DNA from: Bacteroidia bacterium 43-41
GTDB taxonomy: Bacteria > Bacteroidota > Bacteroidia > Bacteroidales > Dysgonomonadaceae
NCBI GenBank assembly: GCA_001898165.1
Contig: MKTD01000059.1
Location: 1 to 38,855, forward strand
DNA length: 38,855 bases
Direction of reading: 5' to 3'
The notes under the pieces were generated by a model. The model ran no database searches. It had not been told where the DNA came from and saw only the letters and a list, made by a program, of their open reading frames with translations. Positions 1 through 8,758 of the stretch are shown piece after piece (position 1 is the stretch's first letter; each line of letters begins with the position of its first letter). A program made the position numbers and the translations under genes.

Positions 1-78
1 GCATTACGGGTATTGCAACGAAGCATCCGGTTCACCTACGAAAGAGACGAAGAAACAGGAATAATTTATATTAAATAA
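1..78 (+). CDS. FecR family anti-sigma factor, C-terminal end only
   Basis: The window opens inside a reading frame of 25 codons that ends with TAA at 76-78. The visible tail (LRVLQRS, then IRFTYERDE and GIIYIK) looks like the C-terminal DUF4974 domain of Bacteroidota FecR proteins, which ends in a short beta-hairpin of this kind. FecR proteins sit in the inner membrane and hold an ECF sigma factor until a TonB receptor signals. The gene lies directly upstream of a susC whose product carries an N-terminal signalling (STN) domain, the usual order sigma-fecR-susC-susD. The call rests on 25 residues plus context, and the bulk of the gene and its sigma factor lie outside the window. Confidence 0.6.
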   Translation, partial: ALRVLQRSIRFTYERDEETGIIYIK

Positions 79-215
79 TGTGCCTATGGAGTAAAACCAA
101 TTACAACATCCGGAAAAACAAAAATCGGCAAGCGCTGCAACGCCCACCGATTATACGTTTTCGTCAACACAACCAGGAAATATTCAATGTATTAACTAAA
201 AACAATTACAAATGT

Positions 216-3200
216 ATGAAGAAAAACAATTCATCGGGTAATAATTTAACCGAAAAAGTACCCATTAAACATTTTTTATTGATCATGAGAACAATCTTTA
301 TTCTACTGTTTGCCTGTATCTTTTGCTCTATGGCAGAAGTTGGCTATACTCAAAACGCCAGGGTAACCATCAATAAACGAAATGTAACTCTCAAAGAAGT
401 TTTAAACGAAATTGAAAGCCAAACCGATTACCTGTTCATTTACAGCAACGAGGTAAATGCCAACGAAAAGGTATCGGTAAAATCCAAACAACAAGCTGTT
501 GCCAATGTGCTGAATAAGCTTTTGAAAGGTAAAGATATGGATTATTCCATGGAAGGAAACCATATTATCCTTTCAGCGATCGAAAAAGCAAGCCAGCGGG
601 AAAAAGGGACAGTTTCTGCTATTGCTCAACAGCAGAAGAAAACAATCACCGGAACGGTTGTTGATGTCGCAGGTGTACCCGTTATCGGAGCAAACATTGT
701 TGAAGCGGGAACAACCAACGGAACCGTTACCGATGTAGATGGTAATTTTTCGCTACAGATAGAAAATAATGCAACTATTCGTGTGTCGTATATAGGATAT
801 TTGGAGCAAAGCATCAATACTGTCGGAAGAACAAATTTCAATATAACGCTTGCTGAAGATACAAAAGCATTGGAAGAGCTTGTAGTTGTTGGTTATGGAA
901 TACAGAAAAAAGTAAATTTAACCGGTTCTATCGCAATAGTTGATTCTGAAAGTATAGAAAACAGATCATTTACAAATGCTTCACAGGCTTTACAAGGAGT
1001 CAAGGGGTTGTATGTAAATCAGGCTGGAGGAAGACCTGGAGCGGATGAAGCTACTATCCGGGTAAGGGGTGTAGGAACTATTGGTGGATCGGGAAAATTA
1101 GCGCCATTAGTACTTGTTGATGGTATAGAGACCTCTCTTATGGATGTTAATCCAAATGACATAGAGAGTATCAGTATTCTGAAAGATGCTGCATCAGCAT
1201 CAATTTATGGGTCTCGGGCGGCAAATGGTGTTATATTGATTACAACAAAAATTGGAAAGACCGATAAGCCAATTATCAATTATAGTGGTTATATAGGTAT
1301 GCAATCTCCCACAATATTACCTGATCCTGTTGATAATTCAGCAACATTTATGGAATGGTATAACAAAGCCATGGTAAATCAAGGGGGAATACCTTATTAT
1401 TCAAATGAACTAATCCAAGAGTTTAGAAATAACCCTACTAGTCTTTTGTATCCTAATACAAATTGGATGGATGTTTTATTTGGCAATGCGCTTATTTACG
1501 AACATAATTTAAGATTTTCTGGTGGTACCAACACAACAAAATATAACTTTTCTACAAGTTTTTTGGATCAAGATGGTGTATTGAAAGGTATGACAGGAGC
1601 AAAAAAGTATAATCTTAATTTACGTATCCAACAAAAATTTTCTGAGCGATTTGGGATTGATGTAGGTTTAACTGCCAATAGATGGGATATTGAACAACCA
1701 TCAGAGGGTATTAGTACTGCAATGAACCGCATTATGCGCATGGTGCCTGTACAACCTGTCGGAAGAATGGAAAATGGAGATTGGCCGGATTGTTGGGTTA
1801 CAACGCCAGGTCAAAATTCTTTCCAAAATCCATTAGTTTTAAAAGAAGACCACTATGGTAAAGAACAAACTAATCGATTACTAGCCAACTTATCTGCTTT
1901 TATCAAAATAACTAATAATCTGCAATACGAAGCGAGAGGATCTGTAAATTATAGTAATTTATTGCGGAAAAACTTTGCTCCGGTCACTTGGTTACATGAT
2001 GTAAGAACGAGTAATCCAACAAGACACCCTTGGAGTTCAACAGGAGTTAAAACCGAATATACAAGCAATAATGAGAGGGTTAACTTTACTCATACTCTCA
2101 GGTATACTGGAGTTATTAAAGATATACACAATGTTTCACTACTAGCCGGGAATAGTGTCGAGCAATATACATCTTCAAATCGACAAGCACGAAAAACAGG
2201 GTATCCAAATAAAGATTTAGATGAACTGGATGTTGGTTCAATGGATCCTACAGTTGCAGGATCATCTTTGGAAGACGCACTCATTTCCTATTTTGGACGT
2301 TTTCAATATGATTTTAAAAATAAATACCTTTTTGAAGCTAATTTACGTTATGATGGCTCTTCAAAATTTGCTAAAGATAATAGATGGGGATTATTCCCTT
2401 CTTTTTCTGCCGGCTGGAGAATTTCAGAAGAAAGTTTTATGGATAAAGCTTCCTGGATTGACGAACTTAAACTTAGAGGTTCCTGGGGACAAATTGGCAA
2501 TCAGGATATCGGAAGATTTCAGTACGTAAATGCTGTGTCATTAGGTTATGGGTATCCTTTTGGAGGTAAATATGATGGTGGAGGAGTTGCTATTACTCAG
2601 TATCGTGATCCTAAAATTAAATGGGAGACTACCACTATGACTAATATTGGAGTCGATTGGTCTTTTTTAAGAGGAAAAATTTCAGGTGAATTTGAGTATT
2701 TTTATAAAAGGACAAAAGATATTCTCAGAGGAATAGCTTTGCCTGCACAGATAGGGGCCTTAGCAGGACCAACTACAAATTTAGCTGTTGTTGATAATTA
2801 TGGCATTGAGTTAGGATTGAATTATCAAGGAAAAATTGGAAAAGATTTTTCTTATCAAATTGGAGGAAACTTCACATACATAAAAAATAATGTCGTAGAT
2901 TTAAATGGTGAGACGATAATTAGTGGTGGAAGAATTACGAAAGCGGGATCTCCTATTGATTCATGGTATGTTTTACAAACCGATGGGCTTTTCCAATCAC
3001 AAGAAGAAGTAGATAATTATCCCACAATTACAAGCAGGGTAGGGCCTGGTGATATCAAATATGTAGATCGTAATAAAGATGGTGTGATTGACGGAGAAGA
3101 TCGATATATTGCAGGAAATACCTTTCCCACCTATACATATGGTTTCAATATTGGTTTTACTTATAAATCATTTTCGCTCTCTACAATTTGGCAAGGAGTC

Positions 3201-3614
3201 GGAGATATTTCCGTTAGGCCTAATAATAATATGGCTTCGCCCTTTAATAATGGTGCTGGAATTACAAAAGACTGGCTAACTGATTCTTGGACACCAGAAA
3301 ACAAAGATGCTCGTTTACCGAGAATTACGACAAGAAACCAATACACTGCTGAGAATTTTTCTGATTCAGACTTTTGGCTGGAAGATGCATCCTACCTACG
3401 TCTGAAAAATATTCAACTGAATTATGAACTTAGCCGATCTATATTTGATAAAATTGGTTTTTTGAGTCGAGCAAATATCTTCGTCAATGCCGAAAACATA
3501 TTAACTTTCACCAATGCAAGACTATTTGACCCTGAACGCGACATTATAGCAACGAATATTGATCAGTATCCAACTGTTAAAACGATTTCTTTGGGTTTAA
3601 ATATTACATTTTAA
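216..3614 (+). CDS. susC: SusC/RagA family TonB-linked outer membrane transporter with STN domain
   Basis: This is an outer-membrane TonB-dependent transporter that works with the SusD lipoprotein to import oligosaccharides. I start it at the ATG at 216 (MKKNNSSGN), giving 1132 residues; the frame stays open to 78, but the extra 46 residues are polar and precede the signal region. After a hydrophobic segment (MRTIFILLF) comes an STN domain at about 48-120, a carboxypeptidase-D regulatory-like beta-sandwich at about 141-215 (TITGTVVD), the SusC plug start (VVVGYGIQKK) and a long beta-barrel ending in NITF. The STN domain is the part that passes the substrate signal to FecR, matching the FecR tail just upstream. 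Coding composition is AT-rich. The transported glycan cannot be read from the sequence. Confidence 0.95.
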   Translation: MKKNNSSGNNLTEKVPIKHFLLIMRTIFILLFACIFCSMAEVGYTQNARVTINKRNVTLKEVLNEIESQTDYLFIYSNEVNANEKVSVKSKQQAVANVLNKLLKGKDMDYSMEGNHIILSAIEKASQREKGTVSAIAQQQKKTITGTVVDVAGVPVIGANIVEAGTTNGTVTDVDGNFSLQIENNATIRVSYIGYLEQSINTVGRTNFNITLAEDTKALEELVVVGYGIQKKVNLTGSIAIVDSESIENRSFTNASQALQGVKGLYVNQAGGRPGADEATIRVRGVGTIGGSGKLAPLVLVDGIETSLMDVNPNDIESISILKDAASASIYGSRAANGVILITTKIGKTDKPIINYSGYIGMQSPTILPDPVDNSATFMEWYNKAMVNQGGIPYYSNELIQEFRNNPTSLLYPNTNWMDVLFGNALIYEHNLRFSGGTNTTKYNFSTSFLDQDGVLKGMTGAKKYNLNLRIQQKFSERFGIDVGLTANRWDIEQPSEGISTAMNRIMRMVPVQPVGRMENGDWPDCWVTTPGQNSFQNPLVLKEDHYGKEQTNRLLANLSAFIKITNNLQYEARGSVNYSNLLRKNFAPVTWLHDVRTSNPTRHPWSSTGVKTEYTSNNERVNFTHTLRYTGVIKDIHNVSLLAGNSVEQYTSSNRQARKTGYPNKDLDELDVGSMDPTVAGSSLEDALISYFGRFQYDFKNKYLFEANLRYDGSSKFAKDNRWGLFPSFSAGWRISEESFMDKASWIDELKLRGSWGQIGNQDIGRFQYVNAVSLGYGYPFGGKYDGGGVAITQYRDPKIKWETTTMTNIGVDWSFLRGKISGEFEYFYKRTKDILRGIALPAQIGALAGPTTNLAVVDNYGIELGLNYQGKIGKDFSYQIGGNFTYIKNNVVDLNGETIISGGRITKAGSPIDSWYVLQTDGLFQSQEEVDNYPTITSRVGPGDIKYVDRNKDGVIDGEDRYIAGNTFPTYTYGFNIGFTYKSFSLSTIWQGVGDISVRPNNNMASPFNNGAGITKDWLTDSWTPENKDARLPRITTRNQYTAENFSDSDFWLEDASYLRLKNIQLNYELSRSIFDKIGFLSRANIFVNAENILTFTNARLFDPERDIIATNIDQYPTVKTISLGLNITF

Positions 3615-3626
3615 GATTTAAAATAT

Positions 3627-5132
3627 ATGAAAAAGTTAAGATATTATTTATTCAGCTTATTTTTGTTCGGTCTATTGGGTTGTAGTAATTTACTCGATAC
3701 AAATCCGACAAACTTTTACAGCCAAGAAACTTATTGGCAAAATTCTCAACACGCATTAAATGCTTTGACAGGTTGTTATCAGGCTCTCACGAATTCAGAT
3801 TTATATGATGCGCAAATTCCATTTATGTTTGAAGCCATGAGCCCAAACGCTTTTAATTATGATAATCAGGGTGCAGCCGGGGATATTGCAAGAGGTGTTC
3901 ACACTGCAACAACATTGGGAATAAATAATTTTATGTGGCGTGGATGTTACAGAGGTATAGGGCGGTGTAATACACTGCTCTCAAATATAGAGAGAATAGA
4001 CATGGATAGCCAATTAAAATCAAGAATTATCGGTGAAGCTAAGTTTCTTCGTGCATTCTATTATTATCGTCTCAATATACTTTTTAATGGTGTTCCACTG
4101 ATTATAGATGAACCTGATCCAGCGAAACAGGCAACTTTACCACGTAATAGCTATGATGAAGTATTAAAGCAAGTTTTTAAAGATCTGAATGACGCTGCAA
4201 GCGTATTACCTGCTTCTTACTCTAAGTCTGATAAAGGAAGAGTGACGAAAGGTGCTGCCTTGGCACTTAAAGCAAGAGCTTTGTTGCAAAATTATGAGTA
4301 CAATGAAGTAGTGAACACTATTGAAGAAATTTTTGATCTTAACGTTTACTCACTCTATCCTAATTATAATGGGATTTTCAGAAAAGCAAATGAAGGAAAT
4401 CAGGAGATTATTTTTGATATTAGATTTCAAGCTCCGGAATTAACTAATTCCTATGACATCATTATGGCCCAATACAGTACTCAAGCTCCTGTCAAAGGAC
4501 TTGTAGATCTTTATCAAATGATAGATGGGTTACCCATTGCGGAGAGCGAGCTTTATAATCCTGAACGACCTTACGAGAATAGAGATCCGAGATTTAAACA
4601 ATCTATTTTATATATTGGTGCCCCTTGGCGTAATAGGACGGCTACTACCGCAGATTTACATCAGACAGGTTTTTCATTTAGAAAATTCACAGAATATAAT
4701 GAATCAACGCAAGGGACAATTTCTAATTCTGACGTAAACTATGTGGAGATACGTTTTGCCGACGTTTTACTCATGTACGCTGAAGCTCTGAATGAAATTT
4801 CAGGACCTACAGACGATGTATATAATGCAATAAATAGTATTCGTCAACGTACAACAGTAGGAATGCCGGTTATTCCGCAAGGATTAAGCAAAGAATCTAT
4901 GAGAGAAGTGATCAGACTAGAGCGTAGAATTGAATTGGCTGGTGAAGGTTCTTATTTTTATGATATAAGAAGATGGAGAACCATAGAAAAAGAAATGAAT
5001 GAACCGATTTTTGATTATAAAGGAGATCTCATTGAAAATAGAAAGTTTGATCCTGCCAGAGATTATTTTTGGCCGATACCTTATACTGAAATTGACTTAA
5101 ATCCTAATTTACAACAAAATCCAGGGTATTAG
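3627..5132 (+). CDS. susD: SusD/RagB family starch-binding-like lipoprotein
   Basis: The 501-residue product begins with a lipoprotein signal (FLFGLLGCSN, lipid-anchored Cys near residue 19) and the typical early SusD motif LLDTNPTNFYSQETYW. Helical TPR-like repeats carry the family pattern with RAFYYYRL near 148, and the C-terminus has the conserved RFADVLLMYAEALNE and RRIELAGEG blocks followed by DYFWPIP. SusD caps the SusC barrel on the cell surface and binds the incoming glycan. It starts 12 bases after the susC stop and is surely co-transcribed. The length is normal for the family. The ligand cannot be told from the sequence. Confidence 0.95.
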   Translation: MKKLRYYLFSLFLFGLLGCSNLLDTNPTNFYSQETYWQNSQHALNALTGCYQALTNSDLYDAQIPFMFEAMSPNAFNYDNQGAAGDIARGVHTATTLGINNFMWRGCYRGIGRCNTLLSNIERIDMDSQLKSRIIGEAKFLRAFYYYRLNILFNGVPLIIDEPDPAKQATLPRNSYDEVLKQVFKDLNDAASVLPASYSKSDKGRVTKGAALALKARALLQNYEYNEVVNTIEEIFDLNVYSLYPNYNGIFRKANEGNQEIIFDIRFQAPELTNSYDIIMAQYSTQAPVKGLVDLYQMIDGLPIAESELYNPERPYENRDPRFKQSILYIGAPWRNRTATTADLHQTGFSFRKFTEYNESTQGTISNSDVNYVEIRFADVLLMYAEALNEISGPTDDVYNAINSIRQRTTVGMPVIPQGLSKESMREVIRLERRIELAGEGSYFYDIRRWRTIEKEMNEPIFDYKGDLIENRKFDPARDYFWPIPYTEIDLNPNLQQNPGY

Positions 5133-5161
5133 TGTAAAAGACTTTAAGTATAAATTAATAA

Positions 5162-5186
5162 TATCTGTGGTAGTTATCCACAGATA
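5162..5186 (+). repeat. Inverted repeat after susD, possible weak terminator
   Basis: TATCTGTGG at 5162-5170 pairs perfectly with CCACAGATA at 5178-5186 across a 7-base loop. It lies in the 119-base gap between susD and the phosphoesterase gene. No T-run follows, so it is a poor intrinsic terminator. It may instead trim or stabilise the susCD mRNA, which often accumulates above its downstream genes in such loci. Nothing else is recognisable in this gap. Confidence 0.4.
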
Positions 5187-5251
5187 CTATTAATTCCATT
5201 CAGATTAAAAAAATTATCCATAAACATTATATAATTTAAATTCCTAGACCA

Positions 5252-6274
5252 ATGTTTATTTTACGCAAGCACATATTTAAATTTAGTCATTTTTTTATTT
5301 TATTTTTGATCCTCATATTTATCTCTGAATCTGTTTTTCCAAAAGAAAGAAATGACACGTTGAAATTCGTACATCTTACAGATATACACCTTATTTTAAA
5401 TCCTATAAGTTACGATTCAAATTTTATTCAAAGACGTTTTAATTATTTTTGGCATGATACAAAGCCATTTGTAAAGTTCTTGAATGCTAATCCTATAATT
5501 AAACAATCAGATTTTTTAGTTGTGACAGGTGATATGATAGATTTTTACGAAGCGGAATCAATAGAAGGAGGATTAATAGGTAATCAAATAGAATTATTTC
5601 AAAAACTTATCAATTCTGAGACCAATTCTATTGTTTATTTAACATTAGGGAATCATGATATAACGAGCTATCCTAAAGGAATGTATCATCAAAATCATGC
5701 AAATACTGCAAGATCAACATGGATAAAAAATTTGCCAGTTTTTAATCAAGGTACTTATTACAGTAAAATATACAACGTAGGTAGTACTAAATATCGCTTG
5801 ATCTTTTTGGATAATGCTTATTTTTCTGTTAAGACACAGAAGGAACAAGCTGCTTTTATTATTGATCGTCCACAATTAGATTGGTTAAAGGCACAATTAA
5901 ATGAATCTCCAGATGATAAAGAAATTATTTTTATGCATATGCCATTACCTGTTCTCAGTAATAATCAAGATGGGGAAAAAGCTAATCCCTATTTAATCTA
6001 TGATGATTATGTAAATAGAACCAATACACAAGATTTTCTAAATGTTTTGAAAGACGCAAACAATGCTTCCATTCAAATAATTGTAGCAGGGCACGAACAT
6101 AAAAACGATTTGTTTGATTTTAATTTTTCAGAGAATTTCAGCTTCAAGCAAATAAAAACCGGCACTTTTGGGAATAGTGTTAATAATTGGCGTTTATTTC
6201 AGCTTACAGAATCTGATATTATTATTTCAATACCCGATTCTTTAAATCAGACAATTAAAATACCACTGAAATGA
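5252..6274 (+). CDS. Secreted calcineurin-like metallophosphoesterase
   Basis: The 340-residue protein has an N-terminal hydrophobic export signal (about 10-30) and all five metallophosphoesterase blocks in order: DIH at 44-46, GDMID from 93, GNHD at 133-136, MHMP around H229 and GHEH at 280-283. These Asp, His and Asn residues hold the two metals of the active site. It probably removes a phosphate or phosphodiester group from a substrate in the periplasm or on the surface. It follows susD and overlaps the next gene by four bases, so it belongs to the same locus. The gene is very AT-rich. Phosphatases are less common than glycoside hydrolases in such loci and hint at a phosphorylated substrate, but the specificity is unknown. 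Confidence 0.85.
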   Translation: MFILRKHIFKFSHFFILFLILIFISESVFPKERNDTLKFVHLTDIHLILNPISYDSNFIQRRFNYFWHDTKPFVKFLNANPIIKQSDFLVVTGDMIDFYEAESIEGGLIGNQIELFQKLINSETNSIVYLTLGNHDITSYPKGMYHQNHANTARSTWIKNLPVFNQGTYYSKIYNVGSTKYRLIFLDNAYFSVKTQKEQAAFIIDRPQLDWLKAQLNESPDDKEIIFMHMPLPVLSNNQDGEKANPYLIYDDYVNRTNTQDFLNVLKDANNASIQIIVAGHEHKNDLFDFNFSENFSFKQIKTGTFGNSVNNWRLFQLTESDIIISIPDSLNQTIKIPLK

Positions 6275-7194
6275 GAAAGAGAAAATCAGATCTAAATTTC
6301 TATTTACAATTAGTTATTTTGTTTTTTCTTCTTATATTTTTACATTCGTGCGGAAATTCAAAGCTGAAATCAATTCCAAATGATGCAATAATAGTATGCG
6401 GAGATAGTAAAGTATTGATAGTAGAGTTTCCAGAACAGGGTGATACTATTCCTCACATCGCCTGGAGTTGGGATGCTCAAATTGCTAATGATCTTCCTTT
6501 TGAATATAGAACAAGAAAATTCAACTCAATTGATGATTGTAAATCTATAAATAACGGGGAGCAATTGATGATTTCATCTTCGTCAGGGGCTATTGCCATA
6601 GTAAATATCGAAGATAATAAGGTAACATTTATAGCCGATGTTCCCAATGCACATTCGGTTGAAATAATACCTGGAAATAAAATTATTGCTGCAGCTTCGA
6701 CAGCCCCGGAAGGTAATCAATTGATGTTATTTGATATTAATCAACCTTCAAAATTATTGGATACCGATAGTTTATATTCAGCCCATGGCCTTGTTTGGGA
6801 TAACCGGAGAAATATTCTATTTGCTCTAGGTTATGATGTCTTAAGAGAATATAAAATAAATTATGAAAATAAACTTATTGTGAACGATGAGTGGAAAATT
6901 CCGGGCATCAGTGGACACGATTTATCAATATCACAAGATGGAAATAATCTTTTCATCACAGAACATACAGGAGCATGGATTTTCAACATAGAAAATCATA
7001 GTTTTAGTAAAATTGAACAGTTTCCGGATGCTGAAAATATAAAAAGTATCAACCAGAATAAGAATCACCTGTACGTTTATACAGTAGCAGAAGAAAGTTG
7101 GTGGACATATCAAGTTAAATTCTTCAATCCTTCAGGTTATTTAAGTTTCCCGAATCTTCGTGTCTATAAAGCCAGGTTCTACAATGTTAATTGA
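6271..7194 (+). CDS. DUF6528-like beta-propeller lipoprotein, function unknown
   Basis: This 307-residue protein carries a signal sequence with a lipobox (FLHSCGNS, Cys near 27). The segment with IIVCGDSKVLIVEF and then HIAWSWDA resembles the start of DUF6528 proteins as I remember them. The rest is rich in short beta strands with repeated patterns (VNIEDNKVTFIAD, MLFDINQPSKLLD), which suggests a beta-propeller like those of PQQ or NHL-repeat proteins. Its ATG overlaps the phosphoesterase stop (ATGA), implying translational coupling. It may bind the substrate or assist the neighbouring phosphoesterase or sulfatase at the membrane. No catalytic motif is evident. The family name is from memory and moderately secure; the lipoprotein call is firm. 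Confidence 0.65.
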   Translation: MRKRKSDLNFYLQLVILFFLLIFLHSCGNSKLKSIPNDAIIVCGDSKVLIVEFPEQGDTIPHIAWSWDAQIANDLPFEYRTRKFNSIDDCKSINNGEQLMISSSSGAIAIVNIEDNKVTFIADVPNAHSVEIIPGNKIIAAASTAPEGNQLMLFDINQPSKLLDTDSLYSAHGLVWDNRRNILFALGYDVLREYKINYENKLIVNDEWKIPGISGHDLSISQDGNNLFITEHTGAWIFNIENHSFSKIEQFPDAENIKSINQNKNHLYVYTVAEESWWTYQVKFFNPSGYLSFPNLRVYKARFYNVN

Positions 7195-7211
7195 TAAAAA
7201 ATATAAGTAAT

Positions 7212-8723
7212 ATGAAACAATTTTTTGTAGCAGGTTTAAGTATATTGAACTTTTCGCCGATTATTGCTCAACAACAGCCTCCTAATATTATTTTTATCCT
7301 TACTGATGATTTAGGCTATGGAGACTTGGGATGTTACGGGCAAACAAAAATAGAGACACCCAATATCGATGGGCTTGCAAGACATGGAATATGCTTTACA
7401 CAACATTACTCCGGTTCACCTGTATCTGCACCTTCGCGTTGTGTACTTCTTACAGGCAAACATTCAGGACATGCCTATATTAGGGGCAATGACGAAATGG
7501 TCGAAAGGGGTGATGTATGGAGCCATCAAGCAATGTTTGATAATCCTTTCCTTGAGGGACAACGTCCTATACCGGCATCCACTTTCACTATTCCTCAAAT
7601 GTTTAAACAAAAAGGATATGCCACAGCATGTATTGGTAAATGGGGGTTAGGATATCCGGGGTCTGAAAGTACGCCTACCAAAATGGGATTCGATTTTTTC
7701 TATGGATATAATTGTCAACGTCAGGCACACACTTATTATCCTCCTTTTTTGTATCGAAACGAAAACCGGGAATATTTAAACGACAAACATATCCTTCAAC
7801 CGGGAACTAAATTAGAGCAATCAGCAGATCTTTTTGATGAAAAGAACTATCAAAAGTTCACCCAGAAAGATTATGCCCCGGATTTGATGTTTAGGGAAAT
7901 TCTCTCGTTTGTGAATAAAAATAAGGAGAATAATTTCCTTTTAATGTGGACCACGCCCATTCCCCATGTCCCTCTACAAGCTCCAAAAAAATGGATAGAC
8001 TACTATGTCAATAAGTTTGGAGAAGAACAACCCTATTCAGGAGATTTTGGATACTACCCTACGCGTTTTCCACATGCTACCTATGCGGCAATGATTTCTT
8101 ATCTTGATGAGCAAATAGGGTTACTAGTGGAATGTTTAAAAGAGAATAACCTGTATGAAAACACATTAATCATTTTCACCAGTGATAATGGACCGACATT
8201 TAATGGAGGGTCTGATTCTCCGTGGTTTAGAAGTGCTGGTCCATTTAAATGTGAACGTGGTTGGGGTAAAGCGTCATTGCATGAAGGAGGAATTCGCGTA
8301 CCATTCATTGCCACGTGGCCTGCAAAAATTCAACCTAAAAGAATATCAAATCATGTTTCCGTCGCTTGGGATATTATGCCGACCTTTGCTGAAATTCTTG
8401 GAACAAAGGTTTTAACAGATGGCATTAGTTTTTTACCAGAACTTACCGGAATAAAGCAAATCCACACTCACGATTATTTGTATTGGGAATATCCCGAAAG
8501 CGGGGGGTCAATAGCTATCCGGATGCATAACTGGAAGGGCATTATCAGTAATATAAATGAAGGTAATGACAGGATGAAATTGTTCGACCTAAATACAGAT
8601 CCCTCAGAATTATTTGATCTGTCAAACCAATATCCTAATATTATTACTTTATTAAAAGAAAATATCCGCAGAGCACGGGTTACTCCGGAAGTGGAAAAAT
8701 TCAAATTTATATTTGAAAAATAG
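7212..8723 (+). CDS. Secreted Ser-type arylsulfatase-like sulfatase
   Basis: I chose the ATG at 7212 (MKQFFVAGL, a clean signal peptide ending near AQQQ), giving 503 residues; the frame reaches back to a TTG at 7191 that overlaps the previous stop and would put polar residues before the signal. The sulfatase core is clear: DDLGYGDLG near 32-40 supplies metal-binding Asp residues, and S-A-P-S-R at 72-76 followed by CVLLTG is the formylglycine signature with Ser in the modified position. SDNGPTF and GGIRVPF follow. Ser-type sulfatases need a radical-SAM maturase (anSME), which is not in this window. Placement behind susCD suggests desulfation of a host or algal-type glycan. The sulfated sugar cannot be predicted. 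Confidence 0.92.
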   Translation: MKQFFVAGLSILNFSPIIAQQQPPNIIFILTDDLGYGDLGCYGQTKIETPNIDGLARHGICFTQHYSGSPVSAPSRCVLLTGKHSGHAYIRGNDEMVERGDVWSHQAMFDNPFLEGQRPIPASTFTIPQMFKQKGYATACIGKWGLGYPGSESTPTKMGFDFFYGYNCQRQAHTYYPPFLYRNENREYLNDKHILQPGTKLEQSADLFDEKNYQKFTQKDYAPDLMFREILSFVNKNKENNFLLMWTTPIPHVPLQAPKKWIDYYVNKFGEEQPYSGDFGYYPTRFPHATYAAMISYLDEQIGLLVECLKENNLYENTLIIFTSDNGPTFNGGSDSPWFRSAGPFKCERGWGKASLHEGGIRVPFIATWPAKIQPKRISNHVSVAWDIMPTFAEILGTKVLTDGISFLPELTGIKQIHTHDYLYWEYPESGGSIAIRMHNWKGIISNINEGNDRMKLFDLNTDPSELFDLSNQYPNIITLLKENIRRARVTPEVEKFKFIFEK

Positions 8724-8758
8724 TATGTAAATAATAATATAGCAAAAATAAAAAAATT

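Noticed and set aside
78-215. 46-codon N-terminal extension of SusC
   Set aside because: Polar residues ahead of the signal region, starting inside the FecR stop; the ATG at 216 gives a normal SusC start.
5162-5186. Hairpin after susD as a true intrinsic terminator
   Set aside because: No T-run follows and the phosphoesterase gene belongs to the same locus; kept only as an inverted repeat.
7191-7211. TTG start of the sulfatase overlapping the previous gene
   Set aside because: It would add seven residues before a clean signal peptide that starts with ATG at 7212.
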